DNA from: Cohaesibacter gelatinilyticus
GTDB taxonomy: Bacteria; Pseudomonadota; Alphaproteobacteria; Rhizobiales; Cohaesibacteraceae
Assembly: GCF_900215605.1 (NCBI RefSeq)
Contig: NZ_OBEL01000001.1
Coordinates: 620,001 to 684,000, forward strand
Length of the DNA stretch: 64,000 nucleotides
Direction: 5' to 3'
In this document: positions 44,879 to 53,758 of the stretch, piece by piece
Layout of the letters: each line of letters starts with the position of its first letter
Numbering within the stretch: the stretch's first letter is position 1
Program-made: the position numbers and the translations under genes
Notes under the pieces: generated by a model
What the model was told of the DNA's origin: nothing
Seen by the model: only the letters and a program-made list of their open reading frames with translations
Database searches by the model: none

Positions 44879-45544
44879 ATGGCATCTGCATCCAAGCTAC
44901 CAATTTTGTATGGATATTTTCGCTCTTCTGCAGCCTATCGTCTGCGTATTGCCCTGAATCTGAAAGGTTTGGCACATGAGCATAGAACGGTGCATATGCT
45001 CAAGCAGGGCGGAGAGCAACTGCAGCCAGATCATCTGGCGCGGAATCCGCAAGCTCTGGTTCCAACTTTGGAAATTGATGGCCTGATGCTCAGTCAATCA
45101 TTGGCTATTCTGGATTATTTGGAAGAAACCCGACCCGAAAAGCCACTGCTTCCTCAATCTCCAGCGTCAAAAGCACAGATGCGGGCATTCTGCCAGTCTA
45201 TCGCTTGTGAGATCCACCCGGTCAACAACTTGCGTGTCCTGAAATATCTTGTAACGGAGTTGGGCGCGAGTGAAGAGCAAAAGCTCGACTGGTATCGTCA
45301 TTGGGTGGAAACTGGCCTGCAAGCCAGCGCCAAGATGCTGGAGATGCACGGCGCGACTGGTGACTTCTGCTATGGTGATGAACCAAGCCAAGCTGACTGT
45401 TGCCTGATTCCTCAACTCTATAATGCGCGTCGTTTTAATTGCGATCTGACCGGTTTGGAAAGATTGATTGAAATCGAGCAAAATGCTGCGAAGCTCCCAG
45501 CATTTCAGCAGGCACATCCTGATCAGCAGCCGGATGCAGCCTGA
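44879..45544 (+). CDS. maiA: Maleylacetoacetate isomerase (zeta-class GST)
   Basis: A 221-residue zeta-class glutathione transferase. The N-terminal thioredoxin-like domain carries the active-site stretch 'YFRSSAAYRLRIALNLKGL' (family SSxSxR), 'NPQALVPTLEIDG' and 'LSQSLAILDYLEE'. The C-terminal helical domain has 'CEIHPVNNLRVLKYL' and 'SQADCCLIPQLYNARRF'. It isomerises maleylacetoacetate to fumarylacetoacetate in tyrosine breakdown with glutathione. No other hmg/fah genes are adjacent. The start is at 44879 with AAGGAAAC; the frame is open upstream without a ribosome site. Confidence 0.87.
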   Translation: MASASKLPILYGYFRSSAAYRLRIALNLKGLAHEHRTVHMLKQGGEQLQPDHLARNPQALVPTLEIDGLMLSQSLAILDYLEETRPEKPLLPQSPASKAQMRAFCQSIACEIHPVNNLRVLKYLVTELGASEEQKLDWYRHWVETGLQASAKMLEMHGATGDFCYGDEPSQADCCLIPQLYNARRFNCDLTGLERLIEIEQNAAKLPAFQQAHPDQQPDAA

Positions 45545-45549
45545 AACCG

Positions 45550-45783
45550 TTATTGTTCATTCCGAGAAGGGACTTTCTTCTCATCAACACCGATAAAGAG
45601 ATGTTGGCGGAAAAGCCAGATCATGAGAAGGGGTGGGGCCAGAAGCAGAAAAGTCTGGCTATCGTCGCGGTAGCAACTGGTACAGAAACTACCCTTGTCG
45701 GAAAAATGAGAGAAGGTCTCCCAGAAAAAAAACAGCAGCAGGCAACCGAGTGCCAGCAATCGTTTTCCGAGCATATAGGTCAT
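45550..45783 (-). CDS. Small membrane protein with CxxC motif
   Basis: A 77-residue protein with two hydrophobic helices ('LLALGCLLLFFFWETFSHF' and 'FLLLAPPLLMIWLFRQHLF') separated by the loop 'SDKGSFCTSCYRDDS' with a CxxC pair. The start has AGGGAAAATAGC before the ATG. It lies 196 bases downstream of cydC on the same strand. The helical pattern and ribosome site support a real gene; no family recognised. A competing plus-strand frame in the same place has no membrane logic or ribosome site. Confidence 0.5.
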   Translation of the reverse strand: MTYMLGKRLLALGCLLLFFFWETFSHFSDKGSFCTSCYRDDSQTFLLLAPPLLMIWLFRQHLFIGVDEKKVPSRNEQ

Positions 45784-45979
45784 GCTATTTTCCCTGTCTC
45801 AATGCAGTTGAACAAACCGAAATGCTGTTCAGTTCTGCCAGATGCTCGCCCCCAAGCCTTGCCAACCTATCAAGATATTTTTCAAATGAGCTTAAAATGA
45901 TTGTTAAAATTTTAGAGGCTCAAAAATGCCACTACCTTTCAAAATATAGTGGCTTTGATTTTCTACAAATTCATCAACG

Positions 45980-47683
45980 TTAGCGAAGGCCGTCAACCAA
46001 ACGGTCCCATTCATCGGTTTGATCACGTTCGACAATGTGCCAGCTCTGACCATCTTCAAAGACCAGAAGTTTATCAGCCAGTTCTGCCTCCGCCTGTTTG
46101 TGCGTGACAAATAGCAGTGCCTTGTTTTTGGTGGCCTCGCGAAGAGTCTCGAGTACGGCCTGAGCAGTGTTCTTGTCCAGGCCTTCCGTCATTTCGTCCA
46201 GCAACCATAGATCGGGTTTATAGAGAAGCAGGCGGGCCAATGCCATGCGGCGGCTCTCTCCACCCGACAAGCCCAGGCCTTCATCTCCCAAGATCTGTTC
46301 CAGACCATTGGGGAGGCGCTCAATCATGCGCTTGAGCTGCGCTTTCTCAACGGCATCATCCAGCTCATCAGATGATGCATCTGGTGCGCCCAGAATCAGG
46401 TTTTCACGGAGGCTCTCACGGAAAAGTTCGGTGCGTTGGGTCAGCAGTCCAAGGCGAGGCTTGCGACCATCCTGATAGGTATCATAACGCAACAGGATGC
46501 CACCATCTTGCGGATCCAGCAAACCTGCCACAAGGGAGAGTAGGGTGGATTTGCCAGCACCAGATCCACCAATGATGCCGATGGCTTCACCACTTTGCAG
46601 GTTGAAGCTCAAATCATTGATGATAGGGGCGGCCTGCTTTGAATAGGCAAAGCGAACATCATCGACCTTCAAGGTCACCGGACCCAGATCGAACAGGCAG
46701 GGTTCTGGTAAAGGTTCCGGTTCCGCCATCAACGGTAGGATCCTCTGACCGGCATAAAGCACTCGTCCAATGTCCAGTAAACCACGACGGATAGGAACCA
46801 GAAGCTCAGCCATGGCGAAGACACTGAGGACCGCCAACAGAACCATTGGTCCGCTCAGATTTCCGGCCTCAAACGCAAGAGCACCCATTGCGAGGGTTAC
46901 GACCAATGCGGCCCCACCAGCGAGCGTGATCAAAGCGCGGCCCTTCAGATCGTGGGCAGCCAATTCAGCCTGCAAATCACGGATCCGGCTAGCTGCCTTG
47001 GTAATGGAGGACACTTGATCGCCAATGCGGCCTGCCATGACCAATTCCATCTGACCACGTAACAGATCGATATAACGAAGTCGCAAGGCCTCAGACGTGA
47101 AGGCAATGCGACGGCCAAGTCTGACACCAACTTTGCCTGCTTGTATCGGTAGAATGATCAAAGCCAAGAGCAGAATTCCGCCCGCTGCAAAGGCGATAGG
47201 GGCGTTGAAGCCATGGAGAATGAAAATCAAAGCCAAACAGGTTAGAACAGCGGTGGAAAGCGGCAGAATGACCCGCAAATAAATGCCGTCCAGAGCATCA
47301 ATATCAGCGGTTAAACGCGCTAGAAGTTCGCCTGAACGGAAGTCGTGCAAACGACGGAACGGCAATTGAGAGATGCCATCGAAAACATACAGTCGAAGGC
47401 GGGCCAGAAACCGGAATGTGGCGTCATGAGTGATGACCCGTTCCGCATATTTACCGGCCATGCGGGTGAGGGCGGCGGTGCGGATCAGGAAACCGGGATA
47501 GACAGTATTGAAAACGACGGCTCCAGTAACTCCAGCAAGAGCTGTAGCGCCCAAAAACCAGCCAGCGGTTGCCATCAACGTGATGGAGGCAAGCGCCGTT
47601 ACATAGGCAATACCAATTCCGGCCATGAACCAGCCCGGATAATGCTGCCAATACAGCCGAAGGATCGCAAAAATAGTCTTCAT
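45980..47683 (-). CDS. cydC: ABC exporter subunit CydC (heterodimeric thiol exporter)
   Basis: A 567-residue fused membrane-ATPase half-transporter. An N-terminal six-helix domain begins 'IFAILRLYWQHYPGWFMAG'. The ATPase domain has Walker A 'GIIGGSGAGKSTLLSLVAG', signature 'GLGLSGGESRRMALAR' and Walker B 'LWLLDEMTEGLD'. CydDC exports glutathione/cysteine (haem has also been implicated) and is needed to assemble cytochrome bd oxidase. It overlaps cydD by 4 bases (ATGA). The expected cydAB genes are not in the window. C-terminal to the switch His ('FVTHKQAEAE') only a short tail remains. Confidence 0.88.
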   Translation of the reverse strand: MKTIFAILRLYWQHYPGWFMAGIGIAYVTALASITLMATAGWFLGATALAGVTGAVVFNTVYPGFLIRTAALTRMAGKYAERVITHDATFRFLARLRLYVFDGISQLPFRRLHDFRSGELLARLTADIDALDGIYLRVILPLSTAVLTCLALIFILHGFNAPIAFAAGGILLLALIILPIQAGKVGVRLGRRIAFTSEALRLRYIDLLRGQMELVMAGRIGDQVSSITKAASRIRDLQAELAAHDLKGRALITLAGGAALVVTLAMGALAFEAGNLSGPMVLLAVLSVFAMAELLVPIRRGLLDIGRVLYAGQRILPLMAEPEPLPEPCLFDLGPVTLKVDDVRFAYSKQAAPIINDLSFNLQSGEAIGIIGGSGAGKSTLLSLVAGLLDPQDGGILLRYDTYQDGRKPRLGLLTQRTELFRESLRENLILGAPDASSDELDDAVEKAQLKRMIERLPNGLEQILGDEGLGLSGGESRRMALARLLLYKPDLWLLDEMTEGLDKNTAQAVLETLREATKNKALLFVTHKQAEAELADKLLVFEDGQSWHIVERDQTDEWDRLVDGLR

Positions 47684-49596
47684 GATACGACCTCCTCGGA
47701 TTTTGTTTCGCCTTCAATTACTTCCGAAGTGGAAGGCGCTACAGGCTCATCGGATAGCAGGTTTTCCAAATCTGCAAGATCGGGCTTGGAGATTTCGGAT
47801 AGGGAACCATCTTTTACGAAATAGATATGGTCGCATTGTTCAGCGACATCGCGGTCATGAGTGGCAATGACGAGCAAGCGATCCTTGGCCATTTTCAGAA
47901 GGCTCTGAGTTACAAGCTTTGCTGTGTCTGCATCCAGATCGGCAGTTGGTTCATCGCAGAGGATAAGACTGCTATCACCAAGTGCTGCTCGAGCAATGGC
48001 AAGGCGACGTACTTGACCACCGGAAATACCAAAGCCGGTTTCACCAAGAATTGTGAGCAGATCACGCGGCAATTGAGCGACAAACTGGTCAGCGTGAGCC
48101 TGGCTCAAAGCTTCGTCAACAGCTTCTCGTGATGCGTCCGGATGTGCCAAGCGAGCATTCATCAGCAAGGAGCCATGGAATATGTGCGGCTTTTGACCGA
48201 TCCAGCCGATGGATTGGCGCCAGTTGACCCATTCCTCCCGGGAGTTGGAAACCGCTTGCTCATTCAACAACAGGCGTCCTTCCAAGGGCTTTAACAAGCC
48301 GCATAGCGCCGCCAATAGGGTTGACTTTCCAGACCCGGAACGGCCAAGAATGGCAATTCTAGATCCTGCGGACAGTGTTATATTGACATTGCTGAGAATG
48401 GCATCTCGTCCGCCCTCATAACCAAAGCTGCAATCCTCAAACGTGATTTTTTTGATAGGCGAGGCCGCAGCACTGGCCTTTGTTGTCGATGAGGTATCTG
48501 CTTCACTTTCCTCAGCGATCTTGTCTTCAGGAAGAAGAAGCATCAGACGTTCGGCGGCAGACTGGGCAGAAGCACGATCATGATAGGCCGCCGCAAAATC
48601 ACGCAATGGTGTGAAAAATTCCGGTGCCAGCAACAGCATGAATAAGCCGCTGGACAGTGTTATGGGTGAGTCATAGCTGCCAAAGGCAGTGAAGCCAAGA
48701 TAGTGATAGCCCACATAAATTGCGATGAGAGCGATGCCGAGAGCGGAGAACAGCTCCAGTGCAGCTGATGAAAGAAAGGCAATGCGCAGCACTTTCATGG
48801 TGGCCTTGCGATAGTCGGTTGCGATGCCATCAAATAGATCACGTGTGCGACCAACAGCTCCGAAAAGGCGCAGGGTCGTCATGCCTTGCAAACGATCCAG
48901 AAAGCGAGAACTCATGGTGGAGAGAGCTGCCACCTGTTTGTCAGATGCTTTTTTGGCGCGAATGCCGACAATGGCCATGAAAACCGGAATGAGCGGGCCG
49001 CAAAGCAAAAGAACCAGAGCGGCGGCCCAACTGAACAGGGTAACAGCGATCAAGATTGCAAGGGGGATGACAGTCAACTGAAGTCGCAAGGACAAATAGC
49101 GGCTGGTATAGGGATCCAGATTTTCGATGACATCAGAAGCCAATGCCGCCACTTCACCAGCGGATCGCCGCTCAATATCCAATGGAGACTGGGAAGCCAG
49201 AATGGATGCCAGCTTTTGCCGAAGGGAAAAGCGCAGATCGGCGGAGATGGTATGACCAAGTTTCCCGGCAAGATAACTGAGAGCCGTCCGGGCGAGAATG
49301 GTGATGATCAATCCGACAAGATAGGGCACAAGTCCCAGAATGCCGCCACCGTCTTCAATCAGAGCACCGATGCCAAAAGCCAGAAATCCAGCTTGGGCGA
49401 TGGCCAGAACGCCGCTCAGGGTTTCCAGTCTGGCTTTATGCTTGAGCTGGCCCTTATATGGATCGACGATCTTTCCCAACCATTGATCAGCTGGATTCTT
49501 CTGACGTGGCTTGCGCCCCTTTCGCCCTTTGGGGGCCTCGGTATCAGAAGAGTGGCTGGTTTCTTCCGACTTGTCCCGTGTTTCCATACCCGTCAT
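47680..49596 (-). CDS. cydD: ABC exporter subunit CydD
   Basis: A 638-residue half-transporter partner of CydC. An N-terminal lysine/arginine-rich stretch precedes six helices. The ATPase domain has Walker A 'AILGRSGSGKSTLLAALCG', signature 'GFGISGGQVRRLAIAR', Walker B 'LILCDEPTADLD' and switch 'VIATHDRDVAEQ'. The 65-residue N-terminal extension is basic and longer than in E. coli CydD. Downstream cydC is translationally coupled. A 10 bp hairpin upstream separates it from the TDT channel gene on the same strand, so the two may share a transcript. Confidence 0.88.
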   Translation of the reverse strand: MTGMETRDKSEETSHSSDTEAPKGRKGRKPRQKNPADQWLGKIVDPYKGQLKHKARLETLSGVLAIAQAGFLAFGIGALIEDGGGILGLVPYLVGLIITILARTALSYLAGKLGHTISADLRFSLRQKLASILASQSPLDIERRSAGEVAALASDVIENLDPYTSRYLSLRLQLTVIPLAILIAVTLFSWAAALVLLLCGPLIPVFMAIVGIRAKKASDKQVAALSTMSSRFLDRLQGMTTLRLFGAVGRTRDLFDGIATDYRKATMKVLRIAFLSSAALELFSALGIALIAIYVGYHYLGFTAFGSYDSPITLSSGLFMLLLAPEFFTPLRDFAAAYHDRASAQSAAERLMLLLPEDKIAEESEADTSSTTKASAAASPIKKITFEDCSFGYEGGRDAILSNVNITLSAGSRIAILGRSGSGKSTLLAALCGLLKPLEGRLLLNEQAVSNSREEWVNWRQSIGWIGQKPHIFHGSLLMNARLAHPDASREAVDEALSQAHADQFVAQLPRDLLTILGETGFGISGGQVRRLAIARAALGDSSLILCDEPTADLDADTAKLVTQSLLKMAKDRLLVIATHDRDVAEQCDHIYFVKDGSLSEISKPDLADLENLLSDEPVAPSTSEVIEGETKSEEVVS

Positions 49597-49628
49597 GAAT
49601 GCCTGCGCTACTCTTAACTCATAGTTTG

Positions 49629-49662
49629 TGAGAAAGGTATCTGGAAGCAGAGACCTTTCTCA
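49629..49662 (-). promoter_or_regulatory. 10 bp hairpin between TDT gene and cydD
   Basis: Perfect arms TGAGAAAGGT (49629-49638) and ACCTTTCTCA (49653-49662) around a 14-base loop lie in the 96-base gap. No T run follows on the minus strand, so it looks like an intercistronic element rather than a full terminator. Confidence 0.5.
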
Positions 49663-49692
49663 AGACCTGATATGCAAGTTTATTATTAATTC

Positions 49693-50724
49693 TTATTCAG
49701 GCTTGCAAACTTGATCATTGGCAATTGCTTTGGCGGTTCTCGCCAAAAGTCCGATAATTACCAATGTTAGTAGCGCAAACAGCCCCATACCTGCAATCTC
49801 GTGTGTGCCGGATTGGGCTTTTTCAGCATATAAAAAGGTCGCAATGGTTAGCGCAGCCAATGGAAAGGAATAGGCCCACCATGATAGGGCAAATGGAATG
49901 CGAGCCAGCTTGGGCACCTGAATGAGAATGATCAGGAAGAACATCACGCCAGTATAATAGATAATGCGCGCAAATGGATCGAGATCTCCAACCATGGTGA
50001 CGTATGCCACAAAGCCAACGCCGGGAGGAGCGATGAGGATCATCAAGGTTGGGAGTAGACGCTCGGGCAGAGGATTGTGAAAAACAAGTCGGTTGAAGAC
50101 CAGTGTGAGCAATACGATCCAAAAAACCAGGCCAACCGAGAAATAGAACCAGGCGAACTCCATCATACCAAAACGCGCTCCGGCAATTGGAACAATGATG
50201 TTTCCGACCACCGGGATGAACCACGCCGGGTTCAAATGCAGTGGTTCAAAACAGCGATGGCCAATCCACGCTGTCAGCACTGCCAAGGTTCCTATCAGAT
50301 GAAGAACTGCGCCGAGTCCCCAAATACCTATGGCGAGGTCATTTGAGAAAGGTCCCATGGCTGTGCCCAGCAATATCAGCCCAATGGAGGCAGCTGGAAA
50401 AAAGCACATTCTGACCGGGTGATTCCATTCCCACTTGATCATATGGGGGTAGCGGGCTGCTTTCATGGCGTAGAACCCAAGCAGGATCGCGAACACGATT
50501 GTGGTCAGGACAACAAGGATGAGACTGCCCTGATGCGCAACGCCGACTGTTTTCTCCAAGCGTTCAGCCGCCAATGTGAAGCCTGCAAGGCCCATCACCA
50601 TGGCGAAAAAAGCATTTGGAAAATGCTCCAGTTTGGAGTGAGGCTGTGTTTGTTCGTTTTGCGCATCAGAGCCTTGCCCCACGCTTTGTTCACCAGCGCT
50701 GGCGTTTGTTGTTCCATGCGTCAT
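49693..50724 (-). CDS. TehA/SLAC1-type (TDT) anion channel
   Basis: A 343-residue membrane protein with a 30-residue polar N-terminus and about ten helices. 'FPNAFFAMVMGLAGFTLAAE', 'NPAWFIPVVGNIIVPIAGA', 'LPTLMILIAPPGVGFVAYV' and 'FALSWWAYSFPLAALTIAT' match the tellurite-resistance/dicarboxylate (TehA, SLAC1) family, which forms gated anion channels. The conserved gating Phe region is in the fifth/ninth helix area; I did not assign it exactly. It lies ahead of cydDC and is divergent from an NsrR-like gene, which points to respiratory or nitrosative stress rather than tellurite. The substrate is unknown. Confidence 0.85.
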   Translation of the reverse strand: MTHGTTNASAGEQSVGQGSDAQNEQTQPHSKLEHFPNAFFAMVMGLAGFTLAAERLEKTVGVAHQGSLILVVLTTIVFAILLGFYAMKAARYPHMIKWEWNHPVRMCFFPAASIGLILLGTAMGPFSNDLAIGIWGLGAVLHLIGTLAVLTAWIGHRCFEPLHLNPAWFIPVVGNIIVPIAGARFGMMEFAWFYFSVGLVFWIVLLTLVFNRLVFHNPLPERLLPTLMILIAPPGVGFVAYVTMVGDLDPFARIIYYTGVMFFLIILIQVPKLARIPFALSWWAYSFPLAALTIATFLYAEKAQSGTHEIAGMGLFALLTLVIIGLLARTAKAIANDQVCKPE

Positions 50725-50978
50725 TGTGCCTCTCCTATTTCGGCAAAAATCTAAACAGGTATACTTGATGCTTCTTATCTAACCTGTTACTCATTGGATA
50801 ACAAATCAAAGCCATCGAATATATGCAAAAAGTCAAAGATAGGACAATTTGCCCATCGGTGAGAAGGACCAAACGGGCTCTGACCAAGCTCATCAGATCT
50901 TGCGGGATTTGAGACAATCCCGACCTTCTTGTCCAATGATGTCTTTGTGAAGTCATCGCTTTCCAACGAGGAGTGGCG

Positions 50979-51107
50979 ATGGTACTGCCGCCTGAGCCGA
51001 TCACCCCGGTCTCTAAATCGGCTCGGGCGGCAGTTCTTTATTCTTTTCAAGGCACTTTGCTATTTTGCTGCCTTGTCGTACCTTTTGTTTTAAGGGCCCT
51101 GCAATGA
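50979..51107 (+). CDS. Possible 42-residue membrane peptide
   Basis: A small frame with a strong ribosome site (GAGGAG, 5 bases before ATG). It encodes a Pro-rich start 'MVLPPEPITPVSKSARA' and one hydrophobic helix 'VLYSFQGTLLFCCLVVPFVL'. The first half coincides with the long hairpin at 50984-51034, whose stem would include the first codons. It could be a small membrane protein, a leader peptide, or a chance frame over a structured RNA. Evidence is limited to ribosome site and helix. Confidence 0.35.
   Translation: MVLPPEPITPVSKSARAAVLYSFQGTLLFCCLVVPFVLRALQ
50984..51034 (+). terminator. 18 bp stem-loop without an obvious upstream gene
   Basis: Arms 50984-51001 and 51017-51034 pair over 18 bp with a single G-T, around a 15-base loop, followed by TCTTTATTCTTTT on the plus strand. 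The shape is that of a terminator, but no plus-strand gene precedes it within 5 kb, apart from the tiny frame that starts just before it. It may end a small RNA or act as an attenuator. Confidence 0.5.
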
Positions 51108-51283
51108 GGCATGCGAGTGGGTGTTCTTTTCCGGATGGTCGCAAATTTGATGTTGTCATGTGGTGGGCAGACACTTTATTCGATACTTTATTGAATATTG
51201 GGTCTCAAAACAGATAGATCGAACAGATCTGAGATCTATGGACCGTTGGAGCAGGCCAGCCCAACACCAGACAGGAGAATGTG

Positions 51284-51769
51284 ATGCGGCTTACACAGCA
51301 TTCCAACTATGCTATGCGTTTGCTTATGTATTGCGCCTTGCGACCTGATCATCTGGTGCGCTTGGCGGATATTGCCGAAGCCTATGATATTTCCTGTCAT
51401 CACCTGAACAAGATTGCCCAGCGCCTCGCTCACATTGGCATCATTCACGCCATCCGAGGCCGCAATGGTGGCATTCGTCTGGCTAAAGACCCAAGCGAAA
51501 TCAATGTCGGCCAAGTTTTGCGCGCAACCGAAGAGAATTTGATCATTGTTGAGTGCTTTGCTGAGACCACTAATACCTGCCCATTGATCAGCGAATGTAA
51601 GTTCAGAAAGCTTCTGCAACGGGCCTTGAAGGCATTCTTGGATGTGCTGGATGACTGCACGTTGGCCGACATGGTGGATGAGCCAGAATGCCTGAAGCCA
51701 TTGCTGGGGCTGACAGACAATATCACCAGCTTCATGAGCGAGCAGGAACCGCCTCAATGTGTGCATTGA
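51284..51769 (+). CDS. nsrR: NsrR-like Rrf2-family regulator
   Basis: A 161-residue Rrf2 protein. The winged helix starts 'LTQHSNYAMRLLMYCALRP'; 'SCHHLNKIAQRL' and 'AIRGRNGGIRLAKDP' are typical of NsrR. Three cysteines (91, 99, 105; C-x7-C-x5-C) in 'CFAETTNTCPLISECKF' are placed to bind an iron-sulfur cluster that senses nitric oxide. The spacing resembles NsrR more than IscR. It normally represses nitric-oxide detoxification genes. ATG 51284 lies 6 bases after AGGAG; a GTG just before it is less well spaced. It is divergent from the TDT-cydDC set, its likely targets. Confidence 0.82.
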   Translation: MRLTQHSNYAMRLLMYCALRPDHLVRLADIAEAYDISCHHLNKIAQRLAHIGIIHAIRGRNGGIRLAKDPSEINVGQVLRATEENLIIVECFAETTNTCPLISECKFRKLLQRALKAFLDVLDDCTLADMVDEPECLKPLLGLTDNITSFMSEQEPPQCVH

Positions 51770-51788
51770 GACAGTTCTCCATTTGATT

Positions 51789-52733
51789 TCAGTGTAAATT
51801 CAAAGCTTTGATGAAACGTCCGGTCGGGCGTTCGGCTGGCTGTGTCGGTATGCGTGTCAGCCAAATACCTCCCGCCACGACCAATCCTCCACCAAACAAA
51901 GCCCAAGGGGTCGGTATCTCGGCAAAAACAATAAAGCCGAGCAATGTAGAAAACAGGATCCAGCTATAGTTGATGGGGGCTAACAGCGAAATCTCCGCCA
52001 GACGATAAGCTCGCACATTGCAATATTGCGCTACGATAGCAATTGGTCCGAGCACGATGAATGGGGCAATGGCCATCAGGCTGATATCCTGAGAGATGGT
52101 CATATAGATGGTAGGACCTGCCAGCAGCAAACTGCAAAGACCTGTGACATGGAGTATGAGACCGATTGCACTTTCCCTGCGTGCCAGAGTTTTCAGAACC
52201 AATAACTCCAGCGCCAAAAAGATTGCCCCGACAAAGGCATATCCCACACCACTCAACTGGGAGAAGTTCAAGCCGTCTTGGATACGGGAGAATAGAACCA
52301 GATAAGCTCCGGCCAAGCATAGCATTCCTGCCAGCCAGTGAGAGCGGCTGACACGCTCCCCTAATAAAAGGGCAGCAAGACCCACAACGATGACACCTTC
52401 CGTGAGCCCAATCGCGGTTGCTTCATTCAGAGGGATGAGTGTTGCCGCATAGAGGGTGCAAAATCCCCCACCAACAGAGAAAAAGGCCCGCATCAAATGT
52501 TGGCTTGGTTTGGGAGACATAAGGCCAGACAGGCCTTCACCGCCACGTAACAGGGAAAAGCCAAGAACCAGAATGAAAGCGCTGAAATAGCGCATGAAAA
52601 CCACCACCAAAACTGGCACCGCGCCATCTGCAAACTTTGCTGCAGCGAAAATTGGCGTGAAAAGCGCGGTCCCGCATAGGGAGAACGCAACGCCTTTGAC
52701 ATTGTTGGATAGGGAGGGGGAGGTCTGGGACAT
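51789..52733 (-). CDS. EamA/DMT-family transporter
   Basis: A 314-residue transporter with ten helices in two EamA repeats ('LCGTALFTPIFAAAKFADG', 'LNEATAIGLTEGVIVVGLAA', 'YAFVGAIFLALELLVLKTLA', 'YSWILFSTLLGFIVFAEIP'). Members export metabolites or amino acids; the substrate is unknown. The frame reaches 52859, but the ATG at 52733 has a GGA site and avoids a non-conserved polar extension that would also cover the operator region. It is divergent from a LysR regulator and convergent with nsrR, with a 19-base gap. Confidence 0.84.
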   Translation of the reverse strand: MSQTSPSLSNNVKGVAFSLCGTALFTPIFAAAKFADGAVPVLVVVFMRYFSAFILVLGFSLLRGGEGLSGLMSPKPSQHLMRAFFSVGGGFCTLYAATLIPLNEATAIGLTEGVIVVGLAALLLGERVSRSHWLAGMLCLAGAYLVLFSRIQDGLNFSQLSGVGYAFVGAIFLALELLVLKTLARRESAIGLILHVTGLCSLLLAGPTIYMTISQDISLMAIAPFIVLGPIAIVAQYCNVRAYRLAEISLLAPINYSWILFSTLLGFIVFAEIPTPWALFGGGLVVAGGIWLTRIPTQPAERPTGRFIKALNLH

Positions 52734-52845
52734 GCTCAATCCATCTGGTTGCACTAGGCGTTGACGATCAAAGCGCGGTGAAAAGCTTTTGCCAATGTCA
52801 TCAAAAAATAACTGGAAAACCAGCCTCAAATTTAGCATGATGGTT

Positions 52846-52859
52846 ATGCATAAATGCAT
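52846..52859 (+). promoter_or_regulatory. Candidate LysR operator
   Basis: ATGCAT-AA-ATGCAT lies 24 bases before the LysR start and 112 bases from the EamA start. Symmetric sites here are typical for a LysR protein controlling itself and the divergent gene. The exact T-N11-A placement was not resolved. Confidence 0.4.
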
Positions 52860-52883
52860 TTCATTGATTAAGGTGATGTAATT

Positions 52884-53753
52884 TTGAAATGGGATGATCT
52901 TCAGCTATTTCACGCAGCAGCGACCGCAGGTTCCATGAATGGAGCTGCAAGGAGGTTGGAAATCAGCCAACCGCAGCTGTCTCGTCGCCTTCGGCAGATG
53001 GAAGAGAGAATTGGCGCACGCCTGTTTGAACGAACGCCGCAAGGATTGCGTTTGACAGGGGCCGGCGAGACTTTGATGCCTCTGGCAGAGCAAATGCGAA
53101 GCACAGCAGACGCGGTACTTCGGTTGCAGCCGAACCTGTCGGATCAGGGCTTGCGGCAGGTGCGCCTATCTATTGATGATCTACGCACGCGTTTTCTGAC
53201 AATGCATTTGGAAGAGCTGAGATCATTGATTGGTGAGATTGAACTGGATTTCATTGCCACACATCAGCATTTGAGCCTGATGAACAGGACCACAGATATC
53301 CAGGTCAGGACATGTTTGCCGGACAATGATGGTGTGATTTTGCGAAAACTGGCCGATCTGAGCTATCGGGTTTATGCGCACCGAAGTTATCTGGAACGCT
53401 TTCCGCGAGATGGCCTTCAAGATCATTGTGCAAAGGGCTATTGGATCGGCATCTGCGCAGAACCTCTATGGTATCCAGATCAGCTCAGATGGCTCTCGGA
53501 TCATGTGCGCGGTCCTATCCAGATGCGCTTCAACTGCATGATAGATTGCTTGGCAGCGACAAAAAGCGGAGCGGGATTGGCTTTGCTTCCCACATTTTTG
53601 GCCGACCATGAACCCGACTTGGTTTGTTTGACACCTGATCAGCCACAGACCGTGAGCCCCGAACATCTGATCGTCAACCGAGATGTTTTGCGAGAGCCCG
53701 CTATCCGAACCGTGATGGATGCCCTGATCAAGATTTATAAACACATGTATTGA
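52884..53753 (+). CDS. LysR-family transcriptional regulator
   Basis: A 289-residue LysR protein. The helix-turn-helix reads 'LQLFHAAATAGSMNGAARRL' then 'ISQPQLSRRLRQMEERIGARLF'. The effector domain is comparatively divergent but keeps 'DCLAATKSGAGLALLPTFLA'. It starts with TTG, preceded by AAGGTG. It probably regulates the divergent EamA exporter. The effector is unknown. Confidence 0.86.
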   Translation: MKWDDLQLFHAAATAGSMNGAARRLEISQPQLSRRLRQMEERIGARLFERTPQGLRLTGAGETLMPLAEQMRSTADAVLRLQPNLSDQGLRQVRLSIDDLRTRFLTMHLEELRSLIGEIELDFIATHQHLSLMNRTTDIQVRTCLPDNDGVILRKLADLSYRVYAHRSYLERFPRDGLQDHCAKGYWIGICAEPLWYPDQLRWLSDHVRGPIQMRFNCMIDCLAATKSGAGLALLPTFLADHEPDLVCLTPDQPQTVSPEHLIVNRDVLREPAIRTVMDALIKIYKHMY

Positions 53754-53758
53754 AAAGC

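Larger units (their letters stand above)
50725..51283 (+). promoter_or_regulatory. Divergent region between TDT and NsrR-like genes
   Basis: 559 bases. It contains a 7+7 inverted repeat AACAGGT/ACCTGTT close to the TDT start, a long hairpin at 50984-51034 and a small frame at 50979-51107 (listed separately). The NsrR-like gene's ribosome site AGGAG is at its right end. No other gene is supported. Confidence 0.45.

Noticed and set aside
45553-45900. Plus-strand frame of 115 codons after maiA
   Set aside because: Competes with the small CxxC membrane gene; lacks a ribosome site and hydrophobic or domain logic.
48886-49617. Plus-strand frame of 243 codons
   Set aside because: Antisense to cydD, whose domains are intact; Gly/Gln/Lys-rich shadow.
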